A program made the translations under genes and the position numbers. The notes below the pieces were generated by a model. It made no database searches and had not been told where the DNA came from. It saw only the letters and a list, made by a program, of their open reading frames with translations. A DNA stretch of 64,000 nt from NCBI GenBank assembly GCA_902543145.1, contig CACBXG010000001.1, positions 62,001-126,000 on the forward strand, given 5' to 3'. Shown here in pieces: positions 9,388 to 18,261 of this stretch; the first letter of the stretch is position 1, and every line of letters begins with the position of its first letter. Source of the DNA: an uncultured SAR116 cluster alpha proteobacterium (GTDB lineage: Bacteria > Pseudomonadota > Alphaproteobacteria > Puniceispirillales > Marisalimonadaceae).

Positions 9388-10182
9388 CTAATAATCGATA
9401 TTTTCTGGTACTAATTTAGGTAACGGTCCTCTGGATTTTCCTGGCCTTAAATTATTGTTGCCTTCTGCATAATTAAAAAAACCAAAAAGTCTCTTTTCTT
9501 CTATGGAAAGCTCTCTAGGCCATCCAGTAAAGTAAGGAATTGCTGCTGGCTGTCTTATCCACCATCTCGAATATGCTAACGTTATTATCCATCTGTCGTC
9601 GTCTGTTTTTTTAGCAGATGATCCATGGTATAGGTTTGAATTCAAATAAACTACACTTCCTTTGGGCACCCTAAGTTCTCTTGTATTTAAATAATCACCT
9701 TGATTTGAATACCTATTGTATTCATGAGAACCAGGAACAATTTGTGTAGCACCAGATCCCTCACACAGACAATCATCTAGGTAAATAAAAATATGAAGTA
9801 GTAAGGGTGGCTTTGCTCCACATAGTCTTGAGTCTATATGTAACTCCTGTGCTGGCGCACCTTTTGAGACCTTTCTTGCATGCATCAAGCTTAATTGGAA
9901 TGGGTCTTTTTCGGATGGAAACTGACCTGGCTTAAAGTATTCAGAAGCTAGATTTATAAATTTTTCGTTCATTGCCAAATTTATAAAGGCTTCATTTAAA
10001 GGTAATATATTTGGTATTATTGTGGTATTTGAACCGTGAAAATCCTTATCTTTATTTTGTACAACTGAATCGAGTGGTGCTTCAATTAGTATTTTTTTGA
10101 GTTTCTCACAATAACTCTCGCTAAAGCAGCTTTCTTGCACATAATAACCATATTTATCTATATTTTTTAGAGCCTTTTGCAT
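9388..10182 (-). CDS. Phytanoyl-CoA dioxygenase (PhyH) family protein
   Basis: 264 residues of the Fe(II)/2-oxoglutarate oxygenase fold. LHIDSR near residue 117 supplies the H-x-D metal pair, CEGSGATQIVPGSHEYNRYS is the family signature, and PKGSVVYLNSNLYHGSS near residue 165 supplies the distal His. RWIITLAYSRWW would bind 2-oxoglutarate through its Arg. Placed inside the nonulosonate locus, it probably hydroxylates a sugar or an acyl substituent of the glycan. That role is inferred from context only. Confidence 0.75.
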   Translation of the reverse strand: MQKALKNIDKYGYYVQESCFSESYCEKLKKILIEAPLDSVVQNKDKDFHGSNTTIIPNILPLNEAFINLAMNEKFINLASEYFKPGQFPSEKDPFQLSLMHARKVSKGAPAQELHIDSRLCGAKPPLLLHIFIYLDDCLCEGSGATQIVPGSHEYNRYSNQGDYLNTRELRVPKGSVVYLNSNLYHGSSAKKTDDDRWIITLAYSRWWIRQPAAIPYFTGWPRELSIEEKRLFGFFNYAEGNNNLRPGKSRGPLPKLVPENIDY

Positions 10183-10183
10183 T

Positions 10184-11056
10184 CTACATTACCCTTTCAG
10201 CAATTATCGTAAAACTTCTCCCAAGACCTGCATTATGCATTGCTTTGTATATACCTAATATTTGATTAATATCTTTTTCCTTGTATAAATAAGAATTAAC
10301 ACGACACCTAAAATTATGCATTTTACGGCCATTTTCTCTATTTTTACTGTAGTTAAGATGATCTGACAATAATGCTAACTCTATTGGAAAGTCAGAATAT
10401 GACTCTACAATTTTAAAGCCTCTATCTTTTAGTATTGATTCAATATGTTTTGGCTCAAAATAGGATAGATGTTCAGGATGGCTTACCCAATACTCATTAT
10501 CTACAAGACTATTATTTATCAAATATTTTTGAAGAGATTTGAAATCATGTGGAGCCTCTATAACTATTACAGCTCCCCTTACTAAGTTTCGTGCAATGAC
10601 ATCCAAAATTTCAAGTGGGTTAGGAACATGTTCAATAACATGTCGCAAAACTAGACATGATGGACTTCTATTTTTACTGAATGCTTCATTTACAGGGTCA
10701 TCTGTCGCTATAAAATATTTTGAACAAGATTGATTAGACTTATGAATTTGCTTCTTGTCAAAATCTATTCCAAGAATAGATAACTCTCTATCAAGGGCGG
10801 ACTTTAAGAAAAAGCCCTCACCGGAACCAATCTCAATTATGGAATTCAATGATTTAGAAACCTTATTTTTTAAGACATCTAATAAGAAATTAGCCTCGGC
10901 TATTTTGTTTTCAATTTCATAATCAGCTAATTCTTGATTATAGTTTTTATCTTCTTTAAAGTATTTATTTTTGTAGTAAAAAGTAAGTTCATCTCTAGAT
11001 GGTATTTTACTAAATGTTTTGAAACCATATTGTTTATTTTCAATAATTGAATTCAT
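10184..11056 (-). CDS. Class I SAM-dependent methyltransferase
   Basis: 290 residues. SIIEIGSGEGFFLKSALD near residue 72 is SAM motif I, followed by SILGIDFDKKQI. SCLVLRHVIEHVPNPLEILDVIAR near 130 is the R-H-V-x-E-H-V pattern of small-molecule methyltransferases, and WVSHPEHLSYFEPKHIESIL is the usual substrate-side segment. It starts a few bases after the fused cytidylyltransferase gene and ends one base before the dioxygenase gene. It is likely a sugar-tailoring enzyme with unknown target. Confidence 0.75.
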   Translation of the reverse strand: MNSIIENKQYGFKTFSKIPSRDELTFYYKNKYFKEDKNYNQELADYEIENKIAEANFLLDVLKNKVSKSLNSIIEIGSGEGFFLKSALDRELSILGIDFDKKQIHKSNQSCSKYFIATDDPVNEAFSKNRSPSCLVLRHVIEHVPNPLEILDVIARNLVRGAVIVIEAPHDFKSLQKYLINNSLVDNEYWVSHPEHLSYFEPKHIESILKDRGFKIVESYSDFPIELALLSDHLNYSKNRENGRKMHNFRCRVNSYLYKEKDINQILGIYKAMHNAGLGRSFTIIAERVM

Positions 11057-11077
11057 ATTTAACCCCTAGCTTTAAAA

Positions 11078-13105
11078 TCAATTAAGTCGCTTAAAAGTTG
11101 TATGACAAACGGGACCTTTGAGTAAAGTATTAACATCTCTACCATGTTCACATTCATTGATCAATCCAAACACATTATCTAACTCATAAAAATAATAATC
11201 TATAATATTATTTGTGTGCTCAGTAGAAACATAGACAGAGTTACCAACTAGATAACCTTTAGCTAGCATCTCTTGAGTTATCAAAGTTTTGTAGGCGAGG
11301 TATTGCTTGCTTTTAATGGTAAAGCCAGTTAATGCTGGTAACCCCCAATGTTCGATGCTCAAACCATGTTTGTCTGCCAACTGCTTCCATCGATGACGGA
11401 TATTAAGACCTGTCGTGGTGATTTTTTCCCAGGATTTTTCACGCTCCATTACCTCAAGTGTTTTAAGAGCAGCCGTCGGGCCAATACGCTCTGTCCAAAA
11501 GGTGCTGCTGATAAATGTTGACTGAGCTGCCTCCATGATTTCACTGCGACCAATGATTGCCGTAATCGCATATCCGTTGCCGAGTGCTTTACCAAGCATC
11601 GCTAAATCAGGCTTAACTCCATATTTCAGATGCAGTCCACCGAAGGTTTCACGAAAACCTGAAGTGCATTCATCAAAAATCAAAACAATATTGTGTTTTG
11701 TTGCTAAATCACGCACTTTATGTAAAAATTCATTTTCAGGCCCCGAATTACGAGCAACTTCCATTTTTATGACCCCTATCTCATGCGAATTGATCAAAGT
11801 CTCAAGTTCTTCAAAATCGTTGTACCGAAAAGGAAATACTGAACCTTTCAGATTGCGAGGCACACCATTAGGCTCAAGACCTGGCAGTAAATGACCGTCC
11901 AAGCTTTTATCGTCCGCTAAATTTGCAGATAAATACCAATCGTGCCACCCGTGGTAACCGCAAATTGCAACTTTATCTTTTCCCGATGCTGCCCGTGCTA
12001 TACGAATTGCAATTGCATTTGCTTCTCCTCCACTTCGTGCGAAACGAGCCATGTCTGCCCAAGGATGAATTTCTATCAATTTTTCTGCCAGATAAACTTC
12101 TTCTGGGCAATTAAAGGTACTCATATTGCCAGCTTGTATAGTGCGCATCACAGCTTCATCCACCTCATGGTGACCATAGCCTAATATATTGGTTCCTATT
12201 CCCATGATTGACATATCGATGTATTCATTTCCATCGAGATCCCAAATTTTACAGCCTTTTGCTTTGCTGAAATATGCAGGCCATTTTTCAGGTAAAAACA
12301 TTTCGGGGCGCTTAGAGAGTAGCATATTACCTCCAGGAATAACATTTTTGGCATGTTTCCATAATTTTTGGCCCGTTCCCATTAAAAAACCTTCGTTACG
12401 CATGATGGTTTTATTTGCAACAAAAAGTTCTGGATGGTTGTATTCCAATTGTATCACTTGTTTCCAAGAAAAAAGAATATTGGGTGCGAAATACTCAAAA
12501 ACATTTGATACCACTTCAAAATCCAACGGTTCGTCAACCGTCCAACGCAAGTTAGATAAATCTTCTTTGTGCTTAATTCCAGCAGTTTTAAACAACCCAG
12601 AAGATCGTAAATAGGGGGTAACATGCTCACGATCATGAGGTTCTTTAGTTTCTAAGGCTGCACGCTCCAATGCAGCTAATGTAAAGATCTCTATATCCAA
12701 GCCATCGGGATAAGTTGGAGGTAAAGTGTTCGTTAAATAGTCTACTTTTTGCATCTTAAATTGACTAACAGCTTTATCAACTAGAATTGGATCTATTAAC
12801 GGACAGTCCCCTGTTATGCGGACAATAACATCTGCATTGGAAGCACGCGCGGTATCAAGATATCTCTGAAGCACATCATTTTCACTACCACTCATACTGA
12901 GGTAACCCAGTTTTTCGACATGTGTAATTAGAGGCTCATTTTCTCCATTGAGTGAAGTTGCAACTACTATCCGATTTAATTCTTTCGCATGCGATAATCG
13001 GGTAAGCAGTAGCTCAATCATTGGCACACCTACAATTGGACGCATGACCTTATTAGGTAATCGTTTGGAACCCATACGAGCCTGGACTATGGCAACAATA
13101 TTCAT
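11078..13105 (-). CDS. Cytidylyltransferase (SpsF/PseF-like) fused to class III aminotransferase
   Basis: 675-residue two-domain fusion. Residues 1 to about 235 are an SpsF-type nucleotidyltransferase: QARMGSKRLPNKV at 8 to 20 binds the nucleotide and ITGDCPLIDP near 100 binds metal. This domain would activate the nonulosonate with CTP, the PseF step, for which no other candidate is visible. Residues about 250 to 675 are a class III (glutamate-1-semialdehyde aminomutase-like) aminotransferase: FARSGGEANAIAIRIARA, GYHGWHDWY, IFDECTSGFRETFGG and the PLP lysine, Lys506, in LGKALGNG. The aminotransferase may add or move an amino group on the sugar or its substituent. No frameshift or linker break is visible. 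Confidence 0.85.
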   Translation of the reverse strand: MNIVAIVQARMGSKRLPNKVMRPIVGVPMIELLLTRLSHAKELNRIVVATSLNGENEPLITHVEKLGYLSMSGSENDVLQRYLDTARASNADVIVRITGDCPLIDPILVDKAVSQFKMQKVDYLTNTLPPTYPDGLDIEIFTLAALERAALETKEPHDREHVTPYLRSSGLFKTAGIKHKEDLSNLRWTVDEPLDFEVVSNVFEYFAPNILFSWKQVIQLEYNHPELFVANKTIMRNEGFLMGTGQKLWKHAKNVIPGGNMLLSKRPEMFLPEKWPAYFSKAKGCKIWDLDGNEYIDMSIMGIGTNILGYGHHEVDEAVMRTIQAGNMSTFNCPEEVYLAEKLIEIHPWADMARFARSGGEANAIAIRIARAASGKDKVAICGYHGWHDWYLSANLADDKSLDGHLLPGLEPNGVPRNLKGSVFPFRYNDFEELETLINSHEIGVIKMEVARNSGPENEFLHKVRDLATKHNIVLIFDECTSGFRETFGGLHLKYGVKPDLAMLGKALGNGYAITAIIGRSEIMEAAQSTFISSTFWTERIGPTAALKTLEVMEREKSWEKITTTGLNIRHRWKQLADKHGLSIEHWGLPALTGFTIKSKQYLAYKTLITQEMLAKGYLVGNSVYVSTEHTNNIIDYYFYELDNVFGLINECEHGRDVNTLLKGPVCHTTFKRLN

Positions 13106-13108
13106 TAC

Positions 13109-13669
13109 TTAATTTACTTTCAAAACTTTAATTACTGGATTTGACTTACCTAAGAGTATCGCGTCCTCTCTGTGATTTCCTGATATAATTTGAGATATGC
13201 GACGACCCTCTACTTTAAAACCGACTTTACTGAAAGCTCTCAAAGAACCCTTATTACTTGCATAACAGCCAGCGGTTAATTTAGATATATTTAAGACTTT
13301 GAAAGCATAGGTTGAAATTAACTCGATTGCTTCACTTCCATGACCTTTACCCCATTCTTCTCGTGCACCTATTAAAAGACCAATTTCAGCTGTTTTATGA
13401 TGAAAATTAATGGGACCAAGTTTAATATTTCCTAAATGCAAAGATTTTTTTTTTAAAAAAATTCCAAGCATTAAACAATCAGGACTAGAATTTAATCTCG
13501 AAATTAAATCTTTAAGATCCAAGATGCTGGAGGGTGGATTAAAACGAATTTCAAGATGTCTTGTAACTTCATCATCTTGAAGCCAAGATAAATAATTTGA
13601 ATTCGCATCTTGAATATCTAACGAACGTAAGAACAAGTTTTGACCTACAATCTCACCTTCTAATTTCAT
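13109..13669 (-). CDS. pseH: GNAT acetyltransferase, PseH-like
   Basis: About 186 residues with the GNAT fold. LFLRSLDIQDAN opens the domain, GREEWGKGHGSEAI-like text near 105 (read as GAREEWGKGHGSEAIEL) is the acetyl-CoA-binding motif A with R/Q-x-x-G-x-G/A, and NKGSLRAFSKVGFKVEGR is motif B. PseH N-acetylates UDP-4-amino-4,6-dideoxy-AltNAc after PseC. The ATG at 13669 is preferred over a TTG three codons upstream. The family is broad, so the PseH assignment leans on the presence of PseB, PseC, PseG and PseI in the same operon. Confidence 0.7.
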   Translation of the reverse strand: MKLEGEIVGQNLFLRSLDIQDANSNYLSWLQDDEVTRHLEIRFNPPSSILDLKDLISRLNSSPDCLMLGIFLKKKSLHLGNIKLGPINFHHKTAEIGLLIGAREEWGKGHGSEAIELISTYAFKVLNISKLTAGCYASNKGSLRAFSKVGFKVEGRRISQIISGNHREDAILLGKSNPVIKVLKVN

Positions 13670-13674
13670 GGCAA

Positions 13675-14430
13675 TCAAATTTGCTTCAGTTTAATATTAT
13701 AATTTTTTAAAAAAGCTTTAGCTCGCAAAGGGTTATTATCGCCAAAATTAAATAAGCTACCTGCCGATACAGCATCTACCCCAACATCAAAAGCATCTTT
13801 TAAGTCCTGAAAGTTTCCTGGACCACCCGCAGCAATTATTGGAACCTTGCTAATTGATAAAACATAACGCAAAAGATTTAAGTCATAGCCGATCATTTTT
13901 CCGTCACGATCAATAGATTGGACCATTAACTCTCCAGCACCAGCAGAAATTACAGATAAAATGTGTTCACCCAAACCTACATTCTCTTTTTTTCTACCAC
14001 AATTTGAAAACATAGCATAATCACCAGTCTGAGCTTTTATGTCAAAACCAACTACTAAAGATTGACTTCCAAATTGGTTAGCAATTTCATTGATAAGTCC
14101 TGGCTTAGAATAAGCCGCTGTATTGATAAGTACTTTATCAGCCCCAGCTTTGAAAAGACTTCTTGCGTCACTAATTTTTGATATCCCCCCTCCTACTGTT
14201 AGAGGAACAAAACAATCCTGGGCAATTTTCTCAACATAATGAATTAGCTTCGATAATGATTGATTTTCGCGATTAATGTTTAAAAAAATTAGTTCATCAG
14301 CATCCTGAGCACTGTAAATTTTAGAACTGGAAATTGGGTCTCCTACGTCTCTAAATGCACTAAACTCTTTAGATTTAACTAATCGTTCATTCATCAATAG
14401 CTGAATTGGTATAATACGTCGCTTTAACAT
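13675..14430 (-). CDS. HisF-like partner of acetamidino-sugar amidotransferase (HisF2/AglZ type)
   Basis: 251 residues from the ATG at 14430, a TIM barrel related to imidazole glycerol phosphate synthase cyclase. With this start, residue numbering matches canonical HisF exactly: Asp130 (VVGFDIK) is kept, but catalytic Asp11 is Leu11 (IIPIQLLMNERLVK). FRDVGDPISSSKIYS and DELIFLNI are typical of the HisF2 branch that accompanies WbpG/PseA. The barrel probably receives ammonia from the HisH-like glutaminase and passes it to the amidotransferase step rather than making histidine. It overlaps the HisH-like gene by 7 nt. Confidence 0.85.
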   Translation of the reverse strand: MLKRRIIPIQLLMNERLVKSKEFSAFRDVGDPISSSKIYSAQDADELIFLNINRENQSLSKLIHYVEKIAQDCFVPLTVGGGISKISDARSLFKAGADKVLINTAAYSKPGLINEIANQFGSQSLVVGFDIKAQTGDYAMFSNCGRKKENVGLGEHILSVISAGAGELMVQSIDRDGKMIGYDLNLLRYVLSISKVPIIAAGGPGNFQDLKDAFDVGVDAVSAGSLFNFGDNNPLRAKAFLKNYNIKLKQI

Positions 14431-15041
14431 GTACCGTCCCAATTACAAAAGTTATCTAAAAGGCGTAAGCCATTATCCTGACTTTTTTCAGGATGAAACT
14501 GGGCACCAATAACATTATTTTTAGCAATTACTGCTGGAAATTCAATGCCGTAGTTAGTTGTGCCCAATATGTATGAATCTGAATCAACTAAAAAATAGTA
14601 GCCATGCACAAAATAAAAGTCTACGTCACTACGTATATTATTTAGCAACTTGTGATCCATAACTTTGGTGACGTTATTCCAACCAACATGAGGTAATCGA
14701 ACATCAGGAGCATTAATTGGAATAACTTTACCAGGTATTAATTCTAAACCACTAACTTCTCCTCCCTCACAACCACTATAAGCTAACAATTGCATCCCCA
14801 AACAGATCCCCAAAATAGGCGAGCCTTCAGAAGAAAAATTCTTGATGACATTTAAAAGACCATTTTTTTTTAATCTTAAAATAGCAGTTTTAAAAGATCC
14901 CACACCTGGCAAAATTAAATGGGTCACCCCAACTAGGTCAGATGGTTTTGATACTAATGTAGGATCATACCCAAGCCTTTCTAAGGCAGCTTTAAGAGAA
15001 CCAATATTACCAAGACCAATGTTTATTATGCCTACACTCAT
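14424..15041 (-). CDS. HisH-like glutamine amidotransferase for acetamidino-sugar formation
   Basis: 205-residue class I glutaminase that releases ammonia from glutamine. The triad is Cys80 in GICLGMQLL, His183 and Glu185 in AQFHPEKSQDNG. GLGNIGSLKAAL at the N-terminus and PHVGWNNV near 140 are HisH family marks. Its setting between a HisF-like barrel and a WbpG/PseA-type amidotransferase, with no other his genes nearby, shows it feeds ammonia to sugar amidination, as HisH2 does in Pseudomonas O-antigen loci. Confidence 0.88.
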   Translation of the reverse strand: MSVGIINIGLGNIGSLKAALERLGYDPTLVSKPSDLVGVTHLILPGVGSFKTAILRLKKNGLLNVIKNFSSEGSPILGICLGMQLLAYSGCEGGEVSGLELIPGKVIPINAPDVRLPHVGWNNVTKVMDHKLLNNIRSDVDFYFVHGYYFLVDSDSYILGTTNYGIEFPAVIAKNNVIGAQFHPEKSQDNGLRLLDNFCNWDGTC

Positions 15042-15046
15042 ATCGA

Positions 15047-16201
15047 TTAATTATTTTTTTCTCTGTACCAAAGGTCAAAGTCTGATGTTTTATTTGACAA
15101 AGTTTCATTTGGAATTGAAGGTTTGTTGGGTGGTACTACCAATTTTTTAACAATATCATTAAATTCGTCTTCTTGCATACCCAAGTACTCTAAGAAAATT
15201 TCTAATGAATGTGGCTTTTTCCCTTCCCAGTCAGCTACTAATTTTTCTGCCTCGCTTTTGCTAAGGCGTCCATTTCTGATATCGAGGGCTGTCATCTGTG
15301 TTACCCTAGAGTATCCTCTCTTAAGATATTTAAGATAGTCGCGAACACCTTGCATAGCACATTCTATTTTTTCATAAGAATAGATATTTGGAGGCATTCC
15401 TTCAACTTCATCTCCTTTCCAACCCAATTCATTCTTTATCAATTCGTATTGCTTTTTAACATCCCATGGTATAAATGAGCCAAGATGAACTGAACGATAC
15501 TGTATTTTTTTCAATTCCCTCAGACTAGGGTATGAATAAGGTGCAAGATCACGAGGATCTAATTCAAAGTCATTGCTTATCATACCCTTCATATCTTCAG
15601 AGGTAATACCAAGATTTCCCCATCGATTAAATTTTTTTTCGTCATTTTCTTCAATAACATCATCACTATAATTGTAGTAAGCAGTGTACTCTGTGGAAGG
15701 CTCTCCCCAAAATACAAGTGGTACATTGAACTTAATAGCTAGTTGCATAGGATAAGCTGCTATCCCAGTATGACAGTGCCAACAAAAATCACCTTTACGA
15801 ATAAGAGACTCTTTCATAAGTCTTTTCACTACATTCCAGTTTGGTGTAAAACTAATTACATCAACTCCTAGTTTTTTAATTGTGCGTTCATTGTTTTCTA
15901 ATAGATTGGGTCGCATAAATCCGTGATTAAACTGGACTACAAGAGGTTTTATTTTATATTCTTTTACCAAATGGTAGAGTGTAAAAGTCGAGTCCTTACC
16001 ACCTGAAAAAGGCACTAAACAATCATAATCATATTTACCACGAAATTCTTCAATCAATGCCACTAGTTGTTCTTTACGCTTAGCCCAATCAATGACCTCT
16101 TTCTTGTAGTTTTGTTGATTACAAATATTACATTGTCCAGAACTATCAAATTCAATAGTTTCATATGTTTCAGGTAATAGACACTTTGTACACTTTATCA
16201 A
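15047..16201 (-). CDS. N-acetyl sugar amidotransferase (WbpG/PseA family)
   Basis: 384 residues, TTG start at 16201 with AAGGAG seven bases upstream. N-terminal zinc knuckle Cys4/Cys7 and Cys24/Cys27, then the PP-loop SGGKDS at 66 to 71 that adenylates the substrate, and PNLLENNERTIKKLGVDVISF. The family converts an N-acetyl group of a sugar to an acetamidino group using ammonia from HisH and HisF partners, which are the next two genes. PseA of Campylobacter does this on pseudaminic acid and WbpG does the analogous step in Pseudomonas LPS. The substrate here is probably the nonulosonate made by the locus. Confidence 0.88.
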   Translation of the reverse strand: MIKCTKCLLPETYETIEFDSSGQCNICNQQNYKKEVIDWAKRKEQLVALIEEFRGKYDYDCLVPFSGGKDSTFTLYHLVKEYKIKPLVVQFNHGFMRPNLLENNERTIKKLGVDVISFTPNWNVVKRLMKESLIRKGDFCWHCHTGIAAYPMQLAIKFNVPLVFWGEPSTEYTAYYNYSDDVIEENDEKKFNRWGNLGITSEDMKGMISNDFELDPRDLAPYSYPSLRELKKIQYRSVHLGSFIPWDVKKQYELIKNELGWKGDEVEGMPPNIYSYEKIECAMQGVRDYLKYLKRGYSRVTQMTALDIRNGRLSKSEAEKLVADWEGKKPHSLEIFLEYLGMQEDEFNDIVKKLVVPPNKPSIPNETLSNKTSDFDLWYREKNN

Positions 16202-16234
16202 AAATTTTCTCCTTAAATTTTATAAAATATAGTA

Positions 16235-17104
16235 TCACCAATAAGATGGATTTATTAATTGTTCATCAAATGATTTCAAATCAGAGGGGGGCTCCCTATA
16301 CTGCGACTTAGTTGCATGAATAATATTTTCAAGCTGGATTACGTCATCTACTCCTACTACGATCTTCTCGATACCTTTTATAGCAAATGCATGTGAAATA
16401 CAAGCCTGTACTGGTGTTTGATTGGTTTCAATTAACCAGCTGTCCCAAAGGTCAAATAACGAACTCCATTTGTTAAAAAAAGTTGGCCTATTTTGGCGAG
16501 GGATTAACAACAGACCTTGAAGAAATACCGATCTTAGATGAACGTCTATCTTTGCTTTATTCAAGATCTTTAGCCATCCCGATTCCTCCATGCGACGGTC
16601 AAAAATATTGCCAGGGAACTGTATCAAATCTAATTTATATTTATCTAATAAATGGGGTAGTTCATCAATACTATATATTGAAATGCCGATACGATTTACT
16701 TTATTTTCACTTTTAGCCTCTTGTAACAATTCATAAAGTTCCATGCCATATTTTTCTAAAAGCTGAGTCGATTTGTGTAGAAGTAGACCATCAACACGCT
16801 TGATTTTTAAACGAAAAAGTGATGCTTCAATTTGATTTTTAAACCATTTTTTTAAATCAGAACGCTTTCCCTCAAATTCAGGCAATTTGGTTATAACTTT
16901 AAATTCTTCTACACCATGATCACCCAAAACACTCTCGCTTTCACCATAATTTATAGCGGTGTCAAGCGTATGAATTGACAATTCTTTAGCTTTGGTCAAT
17001 ATTTCTGCAGCTGCAATTGATGAGATCTGACCAATATTATTTGCAACTCCATAGAATAAGCCAAATTGAACGGTCCCCAAAGCTAATTTCTCGATTTTTT
17101 TCAT
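16235..17104 (-). CDS. Aldo/keto reductase
   Basis: 289 residues of the AKR TIM barrel. LALGTVQFGLFYGV opens it. The catalytic tetrad is visible as Asp and Tyr in HTLDTAINYGESESVLG, Lys in VITKLPE and His in GLLLHKST. Such AKRs recur in pseudaminic and legionaminic loci beside pseC, where their exact step is not settled. Reduction of a keto-sugar intermediate is likely. The ATG overlaps the pseC stop by one base (TAATG). Confidence 0.8.
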   Translation of the reverse strand: MKKIEKLALGTVQFGLFYGVANNIGQISSIAAAEILTKAKELSIHTLDTAINYGESESVLGDHGVEEFKVITKLPEFEGKRSDLKKWFKNQIEASLFRLKIKRVDGLLLHKSTQLLEKYGMELYELLQEAKSENKVNRIGISIYSIDELPHLLDKYKLDLIQFPGNIFDRRMEESGWLKILNKAKIDVHLRSVFLQGLLLIPRQNRPTFFNKWSSLFDLWDSWLIETNQTPVQACISHAFAIKGIEKIVVGVDDVIQLENIIHATKSQYREPPSDLKSFDEQLINPSYW

Positions 17105-18261
17105 TATTCAAGAACTTGGTGTAATAATTTTATAACTTTATCTTGTTGGGAATAAGTCAACCTGTTAAAAATTGGTAAACTAATTGCTTCTTGGTAATAT
17201 CTTTCTGCTTCTTTAAAGTGTACACCCGCAAAACCATTCCTTTGATAATATGGCTGAGTGTGTATAGGAATATAATGAACGTTAACCATTAAGCCTGCTT
17301 TTCGCAGACTTTTAAAAACATCTAGGTGGGTTTTGTTTTTACCATTTAATTTTAATCTGATAACGTATAAATGCATAGCTGAATAGTTATCAGGATGTCG
17401 CCATGGTGTTATGATAGGAAGCTTACTTAAAAGACGATCATACCTACTAGCTAACATGTTTCGTTTTGAGACAAATTCATCAAGTCTTTGCATTTGGCTT
17501 ACACCCAATGCCGCTTGAATATCTGTCATTCGATAATTGAATCCTAATTCAATTTGCTGATAATACCATGGACCATCAGAAGCATGCGTCATCAAATGCT
17601 CGTCTCGTGTGATACCATGGCTACGTAAAAGGGACATTTTTTTGGCAAGATCCTCATCATTTGTGACAGCCATCCCCCCCTCGCCAGTTGTTATAATCTT
17701 TACAGGATGAAAACTAAAAACCGTTATATCGCTGAAGCGACAATTTCCAATGAACTGCTGCTTATACTTTCCACCAATAGCGTGAGAAGCATCTTCAATT
17801 ATCTTCACATCATACTTCTGGCATAAACTATATAGAGAATCCATTTCACATGATTGGCCACAGAGGTGAACTGCAACTAGGATCTTTGGCAAGGTGCCTT
17901 CTTTTTCAGCTGCGATTAATTTCTCTTCAAGAGCTTGTGGGCATATGTTGAATGTACGAGGATCAATATCAACGAAATCAACATTTGCTCCACAAAAAAG
18001 TCCGCAATTAGCAGATGCTACAAATGTAATTGGGGATGTCCATAACCAATCGCCTGGACCAAGGTTAAGTGATAAACATGCAATATGTAAAGCAGACGTA
18101 GAACTATTTACAGCTACAGCATATTTTGACTCGACGTGGCTTTTAACTTTATTTTCAAAAAGAGGGACCAATGGACCCTGAGTTAAGAAATCCGACTTTA
18201 AAACATCAACTACTGCATCTATGTCTTCTTGACTGATATCTTGGCGACTATATGGAATCAT
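17104..18261 (-). CDS. pseC: UDP-4-amino-4,6-dideoxy-N-acetyl-altrosamine transaminase PseC
   Basis: 385-residue DegT/DnrJ/EryC1 aminotransferase that uses PLP and glutamate to aminate the 4-keto sugar made by PseB. The start MIPYSRQDIS at 18261 fits the family and overlaps the pseB stop (TAATG). A longer frame begins 22 codons upstream inside pseB and is rejected. NSSTSALHIAC near 52 binds PLP phosphate, EDASHAIGG near 156 holds the PLP-pyridine Asp, and Lys188 in FSFHPVKIITTGEGG forms the Schiff base. NYRMTDIQAALG is the family's substrate-side motif. Confidence 0.92.
   Translation of the reverse strand: MIPYSRQDISQEDIDAVVDVLKSDFLTQGPLVPLFENKVKSHVESKYAVAVNSSTSALHIACLSLNLGPGDWLWTSPITFVASANCGLFCGANVDFVDIDPRTFNICPQALEEKLIAAEKEGTLPKILVAVHLCGQSCEMDSLYSLCQKYDVKIIEDASHAIGGKYKQQFIGNCRFSDITVFSFHPVKIITTGEGGMAVTNDEDLAKKMSLLRSHGITRDEHLMTHASDGPWYYQQIELGFNYRMTDIQAALGVSQMQRLDEFVSKRNMLASRYDRLLSKLPIITPWRHPDNYSAMHLYVIRLKLNGKNKTHLDVFKSLRKAGLMVNVHYIPIHTQPYYQRNGFAGVHFKEAERYYQEAISLPIFNRLTYSQQDKVIKLLHQVLE

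Noticed and set aside
11535-11894. 119-codon plus-strand frame inside the cytidylyltransferase/aminotransferase gene
   Set aside because: It is antisense to a conserved aminotransferase domain with no ribosome site and no recognisable motif; a shadow frame.
13675-15041. Histidine biosynthesis genes hisF and hisH
   Set aside because: They are flanked by a WbpG/PseA-type amidotransferase and pse genes, HisF lacks Asp11, and no other his gene is present.
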